Translations under genes and position numbers: made by a program
Part shown: piece by piece, positions 49,796-59,064 of the stretch
Layout of the letters: each line of letters starts with the position of its first letter
How positions within the stretch are numbered: the stretch's first letter is position 1
Source: Microbacterium memoriense
GTDB taxonomy: Bacteria > Actinomycetota > Actinomycetes > Actinomycetales > Microbacteriaceae
DNA: 64,000 bases
Direction of reading: 5' to 3'
Assembly (NCBI RefSeq): GCF_025398275.1
Contig: NZ_JAODOR010000002.1
Span: 62,001-126,000, forward strand
The notes under the pieces: generated by a model
What the model saw: the letters and a program-made list of their open reading frames with translations, nothing else
What the model was told of the DNA's origin: nothing
The model's database searches: none

Positions 49796-51136
49796 ATGGA
49801 TCAGACAGCATCGACCGCCAGTCAGCGACCGCTCGCGCGGGAGGCTCGCGATCTCTATCACTCAGGTCACGAGTCGCAAGCACAGGCGGCGCTCGTCCTC
49901 CTCATCGGCGAGGTCACGGGTGTCGGAGCGTCGCGGGTGACGATCAATCGGGACGTGTACAGCCTGAATTCACTCAACGGGACCACGGAGCTCAACGATG
50001 GCCGCCGATTCTTCTTCAAGTTCCACGCCGAAGAAGGTGAGGACGAGACGATCCAGGAGTACTACAACGCCGAGCTCCTCGACGAGGCAGGCTACCCCGT
50101 CGACGTCCCGGTGTTCGCGTGCGGCGAGCCCGGTAGGCAGATTCTGATCTACCACCTCAGAAGCGACGACAGGCTGTCCGACGTGTGTCGTTCCGCGGAG
50201 GCAGACGGATTTTTCCCCGACTCCATCACGCGGACGGAGGTGTTGTCCGCTCAACGCGAGCTCGACGTCCTCAGCGCGACACGCATGATCGCAACGCTGC
50301 ACGAAGCGAGTATCACGGAGCTCGCCGGCGAACCGGTTCATCGGTTGTTCCGTGATCGCCTCCTGGACGTCGACGGCATCCGCGAGCCCGGCGAAGGAGG
50401 GCGTGTGGCGCGCTTCTATGCCGCGAAGGAGCACGCGCTCGGAGATGTCGTACTTTCGTGGGAGGCGATTCGGGATGCCACATGGGTCATCAACGGCGTC
50501 GAATACGAGGAGACGATCGGCGCCATCCTCGCCGACGCCGCAGACGCGCTGTCGCCTGGCCACCTCGGGCCGGCCGCGGTCGTGGCTCACGGCGATGCAC
50601 ACAATGCCAACGTGTGGTTCGAACGGGAGGCTTCGGGCGAAGCCAGACTCGTGCAGTTCGACCCTGCACTCGCCGGGAAGCACATGCCCGCTCTCCTCGC
50701 GGAAGTGAAGGCAACGTTCCACAACATCTTCGCGCACCCCTTCTGGCTGTACGAGCCTGCGGTCGCCTCAGATCGGTACACCGCGACCGTGAGCTTTCGG
50801 AATGGCGTCCTCGAGGTCGACCACGACTTTCAGCTGAGCGATATGCGGGCCGACTTCCTCACTTCCAAGGTCGCCCATGTCTGGCGACCGCTCCTGTCTG
50901 AGATGGCCGCACGTGACATCCTCCCGGTGGACTGGGAACGGATTATGCGAAGGGCGTTGTTCTGTTGCCCGACGCTCGTGCATGAGTTGCGTGCGGGTGG
51001 ACCCACGGGTCATACACCCACCTCGGCCGCGATCGGGTGGTCTATGGCTGTGGCCGCCGGCACCGCTTCCGTCGCCGGGGAAGACGTATTCTCGCGGTTC
51101 TTCACGGAGATCACCCCGACGACGGTGCGCCACTGA
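49796..51136 (+). CDS. Phosphotransferase of the aminoglycoside/choline-kinase superfamily
   Basis: A 446-residue protein kinase-like fold enzyme. It has a GRRFFFKFHAE motif (ATP-binding Lys), then VVAHGDAHNANVWFE, the catalytic loop (H-G-D-x-x-x-x-N), and VQFDPALAG (metal Asp of the DFG-equivalent). Such proteins phosphorylate small-molecule alcohols. The divergent position from the dehydrogenase operon suggests a substrate in the same pathway, perhaps an alcohol trapped as a phosphate. ATG 49796 chosen over GTG 49787. Confidence 0.82.
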   Translation: MDQTASTASQRPLAREARDLYHSGHESQAQAALVLLIGEVTGVGASRVTINRDVYSLNSLNGTTELNDGRRFFFKFHAEEGEDETIQEYYNAELLDEAGYPVDVPVFACGEPGRQILIYHLRSDDRLSDVCRSAEADGFFPDSITRTEVLSAQRELDVLSATRMIATLHEASITELAGEPVHRLFRDRLLDVDGIREPGEGGRVARFYAAKEHALGDVVLSWEAIRDATWVINGVEYEETIGAILADAADALSPGHLGPAAVVAHGDAHNANVWFEREASGEARLVQFDPALAGKHMPALLAEVKATFHNIFAHPFWLYEPAVASDRYTATVSFRNGVLEVDHDFQLSDMRADFLTSKVAHVWRPLLSEMAARDILPVDWERIMRRALFCCPTLVHELRAGGPTGHTPTSAAIGWSMAVAAGTASVAGEDVFSRFFTEITPTTVRH

Positions 51137-51163
51137 CCCGCGAACACGCCGAGCCGGACGAAC

Positions 51164-51973
51164 TCAGCCTGCGAGTGCGGCGCGGGACGATCCCGCGGTG
51201 CCACCAAGACGCCGGGTGAGTCGGGCTGCGGCATCATGGACGGCGCGTCCGATGCGTGCCCGTGCCGCCTCGTCCGATTCTCGACCGGCGAGAAATGAGA
51301 CAGAGAAGCTCGCGACGGGCATCGCGTGCTTGTCGATCACCGCCGCAGCGATGCACGCAACTCCGTCCGTGGTGTGACCGTCCTCGATACTCCAGCCGCG
51401 TGCGCGGTCGGCCGCGAGCAGCTCCTTCAGTTCACGTATGGAGTGAGGTCCACGGCCCGTGCGATCGATGAAAACGTTGTGCGTCCCGAAGGTCGCGGTC
51501 ACCTGCTGGGGCGAGAGCATCGCGAGCATCGACCGCCCGGTCGCAGTGAGCTGAGCGGGAAGACGGACGCCGATATCGGTGACGAGAGTCGCTGCGTGGG
51601 GCGGCTGCTCCTTGAGGAGGTAGAGCACTTCGTGTCCGTACAGCATGCCGAAGTGCGCGGTGTGCCGCACTGCCGACGAGAGCTCTCTCAGAAGAGGTCG
51701 GGCGAGGTGCTCGAGAGGCTGGTGCCGGAGGTAGGCGGTACCGAGCTCGAAGACGCCGCTGGCGAGCGTGTAGCCCTGCGCTTCGGGAATGTGCAGAACG
51801 AGCCCTTCGTCCGCGAGGACCTGGAGGATTTGGTACGTCGAACTGCGCGGCAGATCAAGTCGTCGTGCGATCGCCGCGGCGCCGACGGGCTCGGTCCTCC
51901 CCGCAAGGAGGCGCAAGATCGCCACGCCGTGTCGCAACGCGGGCATTCGTGGGCCGAGAGAGACGTCCGTCAT
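51164..51973 (-). CDS. IclR-family transcriptional regulator
   Basis: A 269-residue IclR protein: winged helix (HGVAILRLLAGRTEPVGAAAIARRLDLPRSSTYQILQVLADEGLV) and effector domain with VTDIGVRLPAQLTATGRSMLAML. It resembles the IclR regulator of the hut region at 2252-3019 in overall layout. Its ATG overlaps the GMC oxidoreductase stop by ATGA, so it is co-transcribed with that gene and the ABC transporter, and it probably controls this operon and perhaps the divergent ones. Confidence 0.9.
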   Translation of the reverse strand: MTDVSLGPRMPALRHGVAILRLLAGRTEPVGAAAIARRLDLPRSSTYQILQVLADEGLVLHIPEAQGYTLASGVFELGTAYLRHQPLEHLARPLLRELSSAVRHTAHFGMLYGHEVLYLLKEQPPHAATLVTDIGVRLPAQLTATGRSMLAMLSPQQVTATFGTHNVFIDRTGRGPHSIRELKELLAADRARGWSIEDGHTTDGVACIAAAVIDKHAMPVASFSVSFLAGRESDEAARARIGRAVHDAAARLTRRLGGTAGSSRAALAG

Positions 51974-53538
51974 TGCGGTATCCCGACCACATCCCCGTGG
52001 CGCACGGTCGGCCCGGCGGGCGCAGCGTCCCGGATGAGGTCGACTGCTCTCTCGGCGACTGTCATGACCAGCCCGACGGGGTTCAGCGCGGAGAGGGACG
52101 GCAAGACGGAAGCATCGACAACGCGGAGACCTGATGCCCCTCGCACCCGGAGTTCGCTGTCGAGGACAGCGAGTGGATCGCCATCGGCCCCCATTCGACA
52201 CGTGCACGAGACGTGGTACACGGTCTGGTGGGTAGCCCGCAGGACTTCCGAGAGCTCTTTGTCGGACTGGACATGCGCACCGGGGAACACCTCGCGCACG
52301 AGGTGGGAGGCGAACGGTTCTTGCTCGGCGACGCGTCGGGCGAGTCGGATGCCTTCGATAAGCATCCGTTCGTCGCGTCCGGTCGCATCCGTGAACGCGC
52401 GATAGTCGATTGATGGAGCCGCATCCGGCTCTGACGAGGTGATCCACACTCTGCCGCGGCTGCGAGGCTTTGCCACGTTGGGTGCGAAAGACACGTGGTT
52501 GTCGGGGATCTCCGCGCCGTAGCGTTCTGCGTGAACAGCCCATGAGTGCAAGGGGATGTGCGTGGAGATGTCCGGGACCGCACTCGCCTCGTCCACGCGC
52601 AGCGCGTATCCCGCGTCCCAGCCCGTTGCGCACACGTCGCTTCGTTCGCCCCGCGCCTCCCACACGATGAGACCCTCCGCATGATCCTGGAGATTCTCCC
52701 CGACGCCGGGGAGCTCGATCAGCACGTCGATGCCCGCGGCGTCCAGAACGGGCTTCGGACCGATGCCCGAGCGCATGAGAAGCGCGGGACTGTCGATGGC
52801 GCCGCAGCTGATGATCACCTCACGCCGGGCGTGCAGTGTGCGTTCTTCCCCCGCCACGAGGGTTCTCACGCCCACCGCGCGCCACGCGTCCAGGATCACC
52901 GTGTCCACGAGCGCCTCGAGGACGATTGTGAGATTCGCGCGCTCGACGCCGTGCAGGTACGCACGGGAGGTCGACGACCGCAGGTTGGTCGCAGGGTCGT
53001 ACCCGATCTCGAAGAATCCGGCGCCCTCGGTGAATTCCGTGTCGTTCCACGTTGCTCGTGGAGGCAGCCCGAGAGCGGATGCCGCTGCGGCGACGGCATC
53101 CGCGACATACGGATTCTGATCGTTTGCGTCCACCGGAGCGATCGGGGCCGCGATGCGGTCGTAGTAAGGGGATATTGTTTCGTACGCCCAGCCCGCGACG
53201 CCCATCGCGGCCCATTCGTCGAGGTCACCGCGCAGCGGTCGCCAGCTGATCATGGTGTTCGCAGTCGAGCAGCCGCCGAGGATCCGGAGCCGAGATTGCC
53301 GGATAAAGGAATTTCCGCGTTCCTGCTCGACGCTGCGGTAGTCCCGGTCGTACTCGCCCTCCAGCATCTCCGCCCACCGCCGGATGGATCCGGCCCGTTC
53401 TTCGTGCTCGTCACTAGGACCGGCCTCGACCAGGCACACGGTGACGGTGGGGTCCTCGCTCAATCGGGCGGCGACAATGCAACCGGCGGTGCCACCGCCG
53501 ACCACGATGTAGTCGAAGGTGTCGCCGGCGTCAGACAT
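51970..53538 (-). CDS. GMC-family FAD oxidoreductase (choline-dehydrogenase-like)
   Basis: A 522-residue flavoenzyme. FAD site YIVVGGGTAGCIVAARLSED (residues about 9-28), LRILGGCSTANTMISWRP (GMC signature 1 region), REVIISCGAIDSPALLMRSGIGP (signature 2), and HVSCTCRMG with the active-site His and the C-terminal SALNPVGLVMTVAERAVDLI. It oxidises an alcohol, with choline or other polar alcohols as family precedents. It overlaps the ABC ATPase gene by 8 bases and the IclR gene by 4, so the imported substrate is probably its alcohol. Confidence 0.92.
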   Translation of the reverse strand: MSDAGDTFDYIVVGGGTAGCIVAARLSEDPTVTVCLVEAGPSDEHEERAGSIRRWAEMLEGEYDRDYRSVEQERGNSFIRQSRLRILGGCSTANTMISWRPLRGDLDEWAAMGVAGWAYETISPYYDRIAAPIAPVDANDQNPYVADAVAAAASALGLPPRATWNDTEFTEGAGFFEIGYDPATNLRSSTSRAYLHGVERANLTIVLEALVDTVILDAWRAVGVRTLVAGEERTLHARREVIISCGAIDSPALLMRSGIGPKPVLDAAGIDVLIELPGVGENLQDHAEGLIVWEARGERSDVCATGWDAGYALRVDEASAVPDISTHIPLHSWAVHAERYGAEIPDNHVSFAPNVAKPRSRGRVWITSSEPDAAPSIDYRAFTDATGRDERMLIEGIRLARRVAEQEPFASHLVREVFPGAHVQSDKELSEVLRATHQTVYHVSCTCRMGADGDPLAVLDSELRVRGASGLRVVDASVLPSLSALNPVGLVMTVAERAVDLIRDAAPAGPTVRHGDVVGIPQ

Positions 53539-54298
53539 GGTGGATGAGTCCGAGAATCTCGCTGTAGTAGTGGTGGAACTCCGGGCTGCCGATGATCTCC
53601 GGGTCGCGAGGGCGTGGAAGCTCGATGTCGAACTCCGCACGGACCTTGCCCGGTCGGGGTGTCATCGCCACGACGCGGTCCGAGAGGAATACGGCCTCTT
53701 CGATATCGTGCGTGATGAGCATGACCGTCATCCGGTTGCGCTCCCACACCGTCGTCAGCAGTTCCTGCATCGTTCGGCGCGTGAGCGCGTCGAGTGCGCC
53801 GAACGGCTCGTCCATGAGCAGCACTTCGGGGCCGTAGGCCAGGGAGCGCGCGAGCGCGACGCGCTGCTGCATGCCACCCGACAACTGTGCCGGGAAGGAG
53901 TCTTCGAAGCCTGCGAGTCCCACCTGAGAGAGCACATCCCTCGCGCGATCGGTTCGTTCGCGCCGCGACATGTCGGCTTCCCCTCGCAGGGCGAAGATGA
54001 CGTTGTCGATGGCGGACAGCCAGGGAAGCAGAGTCGCCGATTGGAAAACGACTCCGCGGTCACGGCCTGGTCCCCGGATAGCGGTTCCGTTGATAGAAGT
54101 TTCGCCATCGGTCGGCGCTTCGAGGCCGGCGATGATCGAGAGCAACGTGCTCTTGCCACATCCAGATGCTCCGACCACGGAGACGAACTCGCGGTCACCG
54201 AGGGTGAGCGTGACGTCACTGAGAGCGTGGACTTCTCCGAAGCTCTTGTTGACACTGTCGACGAAGACCTTCGGCTGTGCGATCGTGACTGACGACAT
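53531..54298 (-). CDS. NitT/TauT-type ABC transporter ATP-binding protein
   Basis: A 255-residue ATPase of the nitrate/taurine/sulfonate (TauB/SsuB) type. Walker A is VVGASGCGKSTLL, Q-loop VFQSATLLPWLSAIDNV (typical NitT/TauT), signature LSGGMQQR, Walker B VLLMDEPFGALDALTR, H-loop LITHDIEEA. ATG overlaps the permease stop (ATGA). Confidence 0.95.
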   Translation of the reverse strand: MSSVTIAQPKVFVDSVNKSFGEVHALSDVTLTLGDREFVSVVGASGCGKSTLLSIIAGLEAPTDGETSINGTAIRGPGRDRGVVFQSATLLPWLSAIDNVIFALRGEADMSRRERTDRARDVLSQVGLAGFEDSFPAQLSGGMQQRVALARSLAYGPEVLLMDEPFGALDALTRRTMQELLTTVWERNRMTVMLITHDIEEAVFLSDRVVAMTPRPGKVRAEFDIELPRPRDPEIIGSPEFHHYYSEILGLIHHV

Positions 54299-55173
54299 CA
54301 GGAACGTCCCTTCAAGTAACGGAAGAAGTTGCGGCCGAGCGCTCGCATGATCTGGTCGAAGATCAACCCGAGCAGCCCGAGCACGATCACGTAGCCGATG
54401 ATGAGGTCCGTTTCGAGAAAGCGCTGGGCCTGGGTGATGCGGTAGCCCATGCCCGAGGTGGCGGCGACGAGCTCCGCGACGACAAGCCAGGTCCAGGCCC
54501 ATCCGAGGCTGATGCGCAGCGCATCCCAGATGCGTGGCAGCGCCGCGGGAAAGATGATCCGGACCAGGATCTGGGTGCGCGTGAGACCGAGGGTCGCGCC
54601 GAGGTTTCGATACGAGACCGGCACGCGACGCACGGCATCTGAGAACAACAGAACCTGTTGGAAGAACGTGCCGAGGAAGATGATGAGGAACTTCTGCGTG
54701 TCGTCGGTACCGACCCAGAGGATGGTCAAAGGGACGAACGCGACGACCGGCATATACCGGATGAAGTCGATGATGGGCTCGACGGCCGCTTCGACACGGG
54801 CGAGCGAACCGCACAGGACGCCGAGCGGCACGGCCAGCACCGTGCTGGCGAGGAACCCGACCATGACCCGGTACGTGCTCACACCGATATCCGCCCAGAG
54901 CTCGCCATTGGCGGCTTGCTCTCCCAACTTCTGGACCACGGCGATCGGAGAGGGGAGGAACAGGGGATTGACCAGCTCCGACACCGTGATGGCGGTCCAG
55001 ACGGCCAGGAGTGCGATGAATCCAAGCACCGAAATCGTCACGTACTGACGCCGCGTGAGCGGTGCGCCGGCGATGGGGCGGGCGGCACCCGCCGCGCGCT
55101 TGCTGCGCGCGGCGGGTGCTGTGGCTGGTGAGATCGTCATCGGATCAGGCTTTCGCGTCGGGGCGATGGTCAC
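54298..55173 (-). CDS. NitT/TauT-type ABC transporter permease
   Basis: A 291-residue permease with six membrane segments and the SsuC/TauC pattern: LPSPIAVVQKLGE, GVSTYRVMVGFLASTVLAVPLGVLCG, PVVAFVPLTILWVGTDDTQKFLIIFLGTFF, LGATLGLTRTQILVRIIFPAALPRIWDALRISLGWAWTWLVVAEL (EAA loop). GTG 55173 has AGGAGG ten bases upstream and overlaps the binding-protein stop. It forms the channel for an organic anion or amine. Confidence 0.94.
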   Translation of the reverse strand: MTIAPTRKPDPMTISPATAPAARSKRAAGAARPIAGAPLTRRQYVTISVLGFIALLAVWTAITVSELVNPLFLPSPIAVVQKLGEQAANGELWADIGVSTYRVMVGFLASTVLAVPLGVLCGSLARVEAAVEPIIDFIRYMPVVAFVPLTILWVGTDDTQKFLIIFLGTFFQQVLLFSDAVRRVPVSYRNLGATLGLTRTQILVRIIFPAALPRIWDALRISLGWAWTWLVVAELVAATSGMGYRITQAQRFLETDLIIGYVIVLGLLGLIFDQIMRALGRNFFRYLKGRS

Positions 55174-56186
55174 GGAGCCTCCTCGACGAGCCTGGTGTCG
55201 ACGAGGCTCGTCAGGTCAGCACCGCCCTTGAGGAGCCCGATCTGAGTTGCGACGTCCTCCACTGACGGCAGGACGGTCTGCAGGTAATCACCAGGGAACA
55301 CCGTCTTGTTGTCCTCGAGGGAGTAGAACTCCACCCCGTCGAAGGCGGTTTCGAGGGCCTCGACGTCGCTGCCGACGTTCTCCGCGATGATCCCACGCGC
55401 CTCGTCTGTGTCGGAACGGTAGAACTCGACCGCGGGACCCCAGGCGTTGACGACCTTCTGGACGATGTCGGGGTGCTCGTCGAGGTAGTCGTTGTCGACG
55501 ATCAGCACGTCGCTGATGAGGCCGGCGTTTTCTGCCGCCGTATAGATGATCTCGAAGCCGTCCGTTGCTTTGCGTGCTTCTGAGATGTACGGCTCGTATG
55601 TCACGGCAGCCGGAACGCTTCCGCCGATCAGCGCGGTCGCCGCTTCTGACGGGTCCATGGGCACCGGAGTGATGTCGTCGAGGCTCAGGCCTGCTTCCCC
55701 GAGGGCGTAGCCGAGCAGCAGGTTGCTGACCGACCCCTCCTCGAATGCGACACGTTGACCCGCAAGGTCAGCCACATCCGTGATCGATCCGTCGGTGAGG
55801 ATCGCGTCTGCCGTGAGCGAGGCGTCGAGCAGAAGCACAATCGAGATGTCGAGTCCCTGCTCGACGAGCTGCAGTGCCGAGTGGCTCGCGACGTTGGCGA
55901 GTTGCACACGGTCCGACGCGAAGGCCGCACTCATGTCGGCGTCATTGGTGAAGTTGGTGATGGTCACATCCACGTCTTCGTCACCGAAGTAGCCCTTTTC
56001 CTGAGCGATGTACCACGGGCCGTAGCCGAGCCAGGGCTGAATACCCATCGTGACGGAATCGGAGCCGGCGGCGGCGCCGCTGGCGTCGCCACCCGCCGTG
56101 CCGGTGCAAGCAGTGAGGGCAAACAGCGAGACGGCGGTGACGCCGGCGAGTGCTGCTGTGCGCAGGGTGCGAGTGGGACGGAGCAT
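55170..56186 (-). CDS. NitT/TauT-type substrate-binding lipoprotein
   Basis: A 338-residue lipoprotein with signal peptide and lipobox LTAC near residue 26. TMGIQPWLGYGPWYIAQEKGYFGDEDVDVTITNF is the classical NMT1/TauA-like binding fold start, and GGSVPAAVTYEPYISEARK follows. It delivers the ligand to the downstream permease-ATPase pair. Relatives bind sulfonates, nitrate, pyrimidine precursors or aromatic acids; specificity cannot be read. Confidence 0.92.
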   Translation of the reverse strand: MLRPTRTLRTAALAGVTAVSLFALTACTGTAGGDASGAAAGSDSVTMGIQPWLGYGPWYIAQEKGYFGDEDVDVTITNFTNDADMSAAFASDRVQLANVASHSALQLVEQGLDISIVLLLDASLTADAILTDGSITDVADLAGQRVAFEEGSVSNLLLGYALGEAGLSLDDITPVPMDPSEAATALIGGSVPAAVTYEPYISEARKATDGFEIIYTAAENAGLISDVLIVDNDYLDEHPDIVQKVVNAWGPAVEFYRSDTDEARGIIAENVGSDVEALETAFDGVEFYSLEDNKTVFPGDYLQTVLPSVEDVATQIGLLKGGADLTSLVDTRLVEEAP

Positions 56187-56299
56187 GTGAGGTCCTTCCG
56201 AGGACTGGTCGGGTGGTTTCGTCTAGCTTCCGGACCCGACTCGCACACAGCAAATAGGGATGAGCGAGACACTACATCAATATTTTTGAAGTAAATCAT

Positions 56300-56313
56300 C
56301 GGCAATATCGCCG
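56300..56313. promoter_or_regulatory. CGGC-AATATC-GCCG palindrome in the divergent promoter
   Basis: CGGCAATATCGCCG is an inverted repeat with CGGC/GCCG arms, lying between the binding-protein gene and the divergent amidohydrolase gene. The minus strand reads CGGCGATATTGCCG, sharing GATATT with motifs at 49690-49741 and near 58973. Operator function is inferred. Confidence 0.45.
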
Positions 56314-56377
56314 TAACACATAAGAAACACAGCGCGCGGAGGCTGAACTACCAACCGTAGGAGAGTCGAGGACGCGA

Positions 56378-58012
56378 ATGATGAGCACCCTGTACACCAA
56401 TGGGCACCTCTATCTGGGCGGCGGCGAGTTCGCGCGGGGTCACGTACTGACCCGCGGCGAGCGGATCGAGAGAGTCGTGCTCGGCGAGGCACCCGACCTC
56501 GCAGCCGACGAGGTTATCGACCTTCGAAATGGCACGCTGCTTCCCGGGTTTCAGGATGCGCACGTCCATCCACTCCTCGCCGGCTTGCAGCTCATCGGTA
56601 TCGACCTGGCGCCCGTCCACGATCGAGGTCAGTACCTACAACGCATCGCGGACTTCGCTCGCGCGAACCCGACCGCCGAGGCGCTGACCGGCGGCGGGTG
56701 GTTCGGCGATGTGTTCCCCGGAGGCTTCCCGACGGCCAGCGAGCTCGATACGGTCGTCCCCGATCGACCGGTCGTGCTGTTCAGCCACGACGCGCACGGT
56801 GTGTGGGTGAACAGCGCAGCCCTCGTAGCGGCCGGGATCGATTCACGAACGGAAGACCCAGCTGACGGCCGCATCCTTCGCGACGAGAACGGCGAGCCGA
56901 CGGGGATGTTGCTCGAAAGCGCCGTCGGACTGGTCAGCGCACTCACGCCGGATCCCGATTCGAACGTCCTCGCCGAGGCGCTCCTCGCCGCCCAGCAGCG
57001 GCTCCATTCAGTGGGCATCACCGCCTGGCAGGACGCCGCCGTCGGCGTATCCGACATCGGCCCCAACGCGTTGCCCGTCTACGAGGATCTGGACCGTCGG
57101 GGCCTCCTGACGGCGCGTGTTGTCCTGGCCCTATGGTGGGACCGGACCCGCGGAATCGAGCAGATCGGCGACTTCGAGGTCACCCGCGATCGACTTGAAG
57201 GAAGTCGCCGACTGGATGCGGGCACGGTCAAAGTGATGGTGGACGGCATGGTCGAGAACCGTACCGCGGCGATGCTCGCTCCCTTCGAAGGCTTCGGCGA
57301 CGATCGCGGCGTCACTTTCGTCCCGGACAACCGACTCGAAGAACTGAGCGTCGCGTTGGATGCCGCGGGTTTCCAGATCCACTATCACGCGGTCGGTGAC
57401 GCCGCCGTGCGCAGTTGTCTGGACGCGCTGGAAGCGGTCCGCCAGCACAACGGCGTGACCACCCTTCGCCATCACATCGCGCACCTCGACATCGTCGACG
57501 AGGTAGACAGCCCCCGCTTCGGAGCGCTTGATGTGAGCGCCAACGTCACCGCACTGTGGGCGCGGATGGACGAAGAGATCGAGACCCGAAAACTGCCGCT
57601 TCTGGGAGCAGAACGCGCACGGCGACACTTCCCGTTCGCCGACATCGCCCGGCAGGGCGGACGCATCGTCGGCGGTAGCGACTGGCCTGTGACCGACCCG
57701 AACCCGCTATGGTCCGTACGCGCCGCGGTGACTCGCACAGGTGTGCCCGAGGATCCGCACGCGATCGGAGCCCAGGTCTTCACCAACCCCCTGCTCGCGG
57801 AGCAGTCGCTCGAACTAGGTCAGGCTCTCGATGCCTACTTGGCGAATGCGGCGCACGTGAACCGACTTGACTCTCAGACGGGTGCTCTGCGGGAGGGAAT
57901 GCTCGCCGACCTGGTCTGGATCGACCGCAACATCGGAGAGATCAGCGCGCTGGGAAGCGCACGCGTGCGGCGAACGGTCGTCGGCGGCACGCTGGTTTAC
58001 GACGCAGACTGA
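56378..58012 (+). CDS. YtcJ-type metal-dependent amidohydrolase
   Basis: A 544-residue amidohydrolase-superfamily enzyme. Metal ligands: LPGFQDAHVHPLLAG (H-x-H), a carbamylated-Lys/His region ending in IHYHAVGDAA and LRHHIAHLDIV, and GGSDWPVTDPNPL (catalytic Asp). YtcJ-like enzymes hydrolyse amide or imide bonds. Shine-Dalgarno GAGGACGCGA precedes ATG 56378. It is divergent from the ABC importer and tail to tail with the LysR gene, overlapping it by 16 bases. Confidence 0.9.
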   Translation: MMSTLYTNGHLYLGGGEFARGHVLTRGERIERVVLGEAPDLAADEVIDLRNGTLLPGFQDAHVHPLLAGLQLIGIDLAPVHDRGQYLQRIADFARANPTAEALTGGGWFGDVFPGGFPTASELDTVVPDRPVVLFSHDAHGVWVNSAALVAAGIDSRTEDPADGRILRDENGEPTGMLLESAVGLVSALTPDPDSNVLAEALLAAQQRLHSVGITAWQDAAVGVSDIGPNALPVYEDLDRRGLLTARVVLALWWDRTRGIEQIGDFEVTRDRLEGSRRLDAGTVKVMVDGMVENRTAAMLAPFEGFGDDRGVTFVPDNRLEELSVALDAAGFQIHYHAVGDAAVRSCLDALEAVRQHNGVTTLRHHIAHLDIVDEVDSPRFGALDVSANVTALWARMDEEIETRKLPLLGAERARRHFPFADIARQGGRIVGGSDWPVTDPNPLWSVRAAVTRTGVPEDPHAIGAQVFTNPLLAEQSLELGQALDAYLANAAHVNRLDSQTGALREGMLADLVWIDRNIGEISALGSARVRRTVVGGTLVYDAD

Positions 58013-58947
58013 CGCTCTTCCGTCGCGCCACCCATCAGTCGGGCGACAGCGTGGCGCGCTTCGCCGGCGAAGAGCGCGGCTTTGCGGCTCATCGGGGTCG
58101 CGGAAGCGCGTCGAGCGAGGACGATATCCAGCGGGCGCGTCGGCTCGACGATGCTGAGCCGATGAAGCTCGCTCCCCGAGTAGGTGTATCCGAGCTTCGG
58201 CTGCTGGTTCAGAAGCGTGAACCCGTGGCCGCTGGCCACCATGGCGCGAACCCCTTCGAAGTTCGCGAAGCGGTAACGCACCGCGGGCCGAAGGCCGTGG
58301 TCGGCAAAGGCTTGAAGGAAGTAGTCGCGACTGACGGGGAGATCGAGCAGCACCATGGATTCGTTCACCAGTTCGGAGAGCCGGACGCTCGTGCGCTGCG
58401 CCATCGGATGGGTTGCGCCCACCGCCGCGTAGAGCGGCACCTGCGCCAGGACCTCTCGCTCGATATCCCCATCGAGACCGAGATCGTAGGTGAGGGCGAT
58501 TTCGATCGCCTGATCTTGCAGTGCCTCATTCACCCCGTCGGCGAGCAGTTCGGAGACATCGAGCTGGAGTTCCGGATGGTCTACCTCGAGGGCACTGACG
58601 ATGCTCGGGAGGTAGAACGGCGCCAGAGTTCGGAAGCAGCCGACGTTGATGCGGCCCGAGGTATTCTCTGGGCGGAGCGCGGCAACTGCGTCATCGACCG
58701 CGGCGAGTATCCCGCGGCTGCGTTGCAGGAACTCGACTCCCTGGGTAGTGAGCTGCAACCCTTTCGCGCGGCGCCTGATCAGAAGTTGCGTGCCGAGCGA
58801 TCTCTCGAGATTGGCGATCGAGGTCGAGATCGCCGACTGCGCGACGAACAGCTCGTCGGCGGCCCACGTCATGCTGCCCTGTTCCGCCGCCGCGACGAAA
58901 TAGCGCAATTGCGTCAGAGATATGTCTGGTTTATGGGGAGCCCGCAC
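57997..58947 (-). CDS. LysR-type transcriptional regulator
   Basis: A 316-residue LysR protein. The N-terminal helix-turn-helix is DISLTQLRYFVAAAEQGSMTWAADELFVAQSAISTSIANLERSLGTQLLIRR, followed by the periplasmic-binding-like effector domain (GRINVGCFRTLAPFYLPSIVSALEVDHPEL). GTG 58947 has GAGG six bases upstream. It is divergent from the flavin monooxygenase-like gene and probably controls it in response to a pathway compound. Confidence 0.93.
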   Translation of the reverse strand: MRAPHKPDISLTQLRYFVAAAEQGSMTWAADELFVAQSAISTSIANLERSLGTQLLIRRRAKGLQLTTQGVEFLQRSRGILAAVDDAVAALRPENTSGRINVGCFRTLAPFYLPSIVSALEVDHPELQLDVSELLADGVNEALQDQAIEIALTYDLGLDGDIEREVLAQVPLYAAVGATHPMAQRTSVRLSELVNESMVLLDLPVSRDYFLQAFADHGLRPAVRYRFANFEGVRAMVASGHGFTLLNQQPKLGYTYSGSELHRLSIVEPTRPLDIVLARRASATPMSRKAALFAGEARHAVARLMGGATEERQSAS

Positions 58948-59064
58948 GGATGCCTCGTATTTCGAATTTGTTGCGCTGATATTGCGGAGGTTTCTAGATC
59001 TGCATTTTAGATATATATCACCGTCTTCAGCTATTTGCTTGCGCCCGCGCGGTTTCCGAGACTC
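58948..59064. promoter_or_regulatory. Divergent LysR/monooxygenase promoter with LysR box
   Basis: ATCTGCATTTTAGAT (58998-59012) contains the LysR motif T-N11-A in an inverted repeat. GATATATATC (59010-59019) is a perfect palindrome overlapping it. CTGATATTGCGGA near 58977 differs by one base from the CTGATATTTCGGA at the 49.7 kb operator. The short region is very AT-rich compared with its neighbours. Confidence 0.6.
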
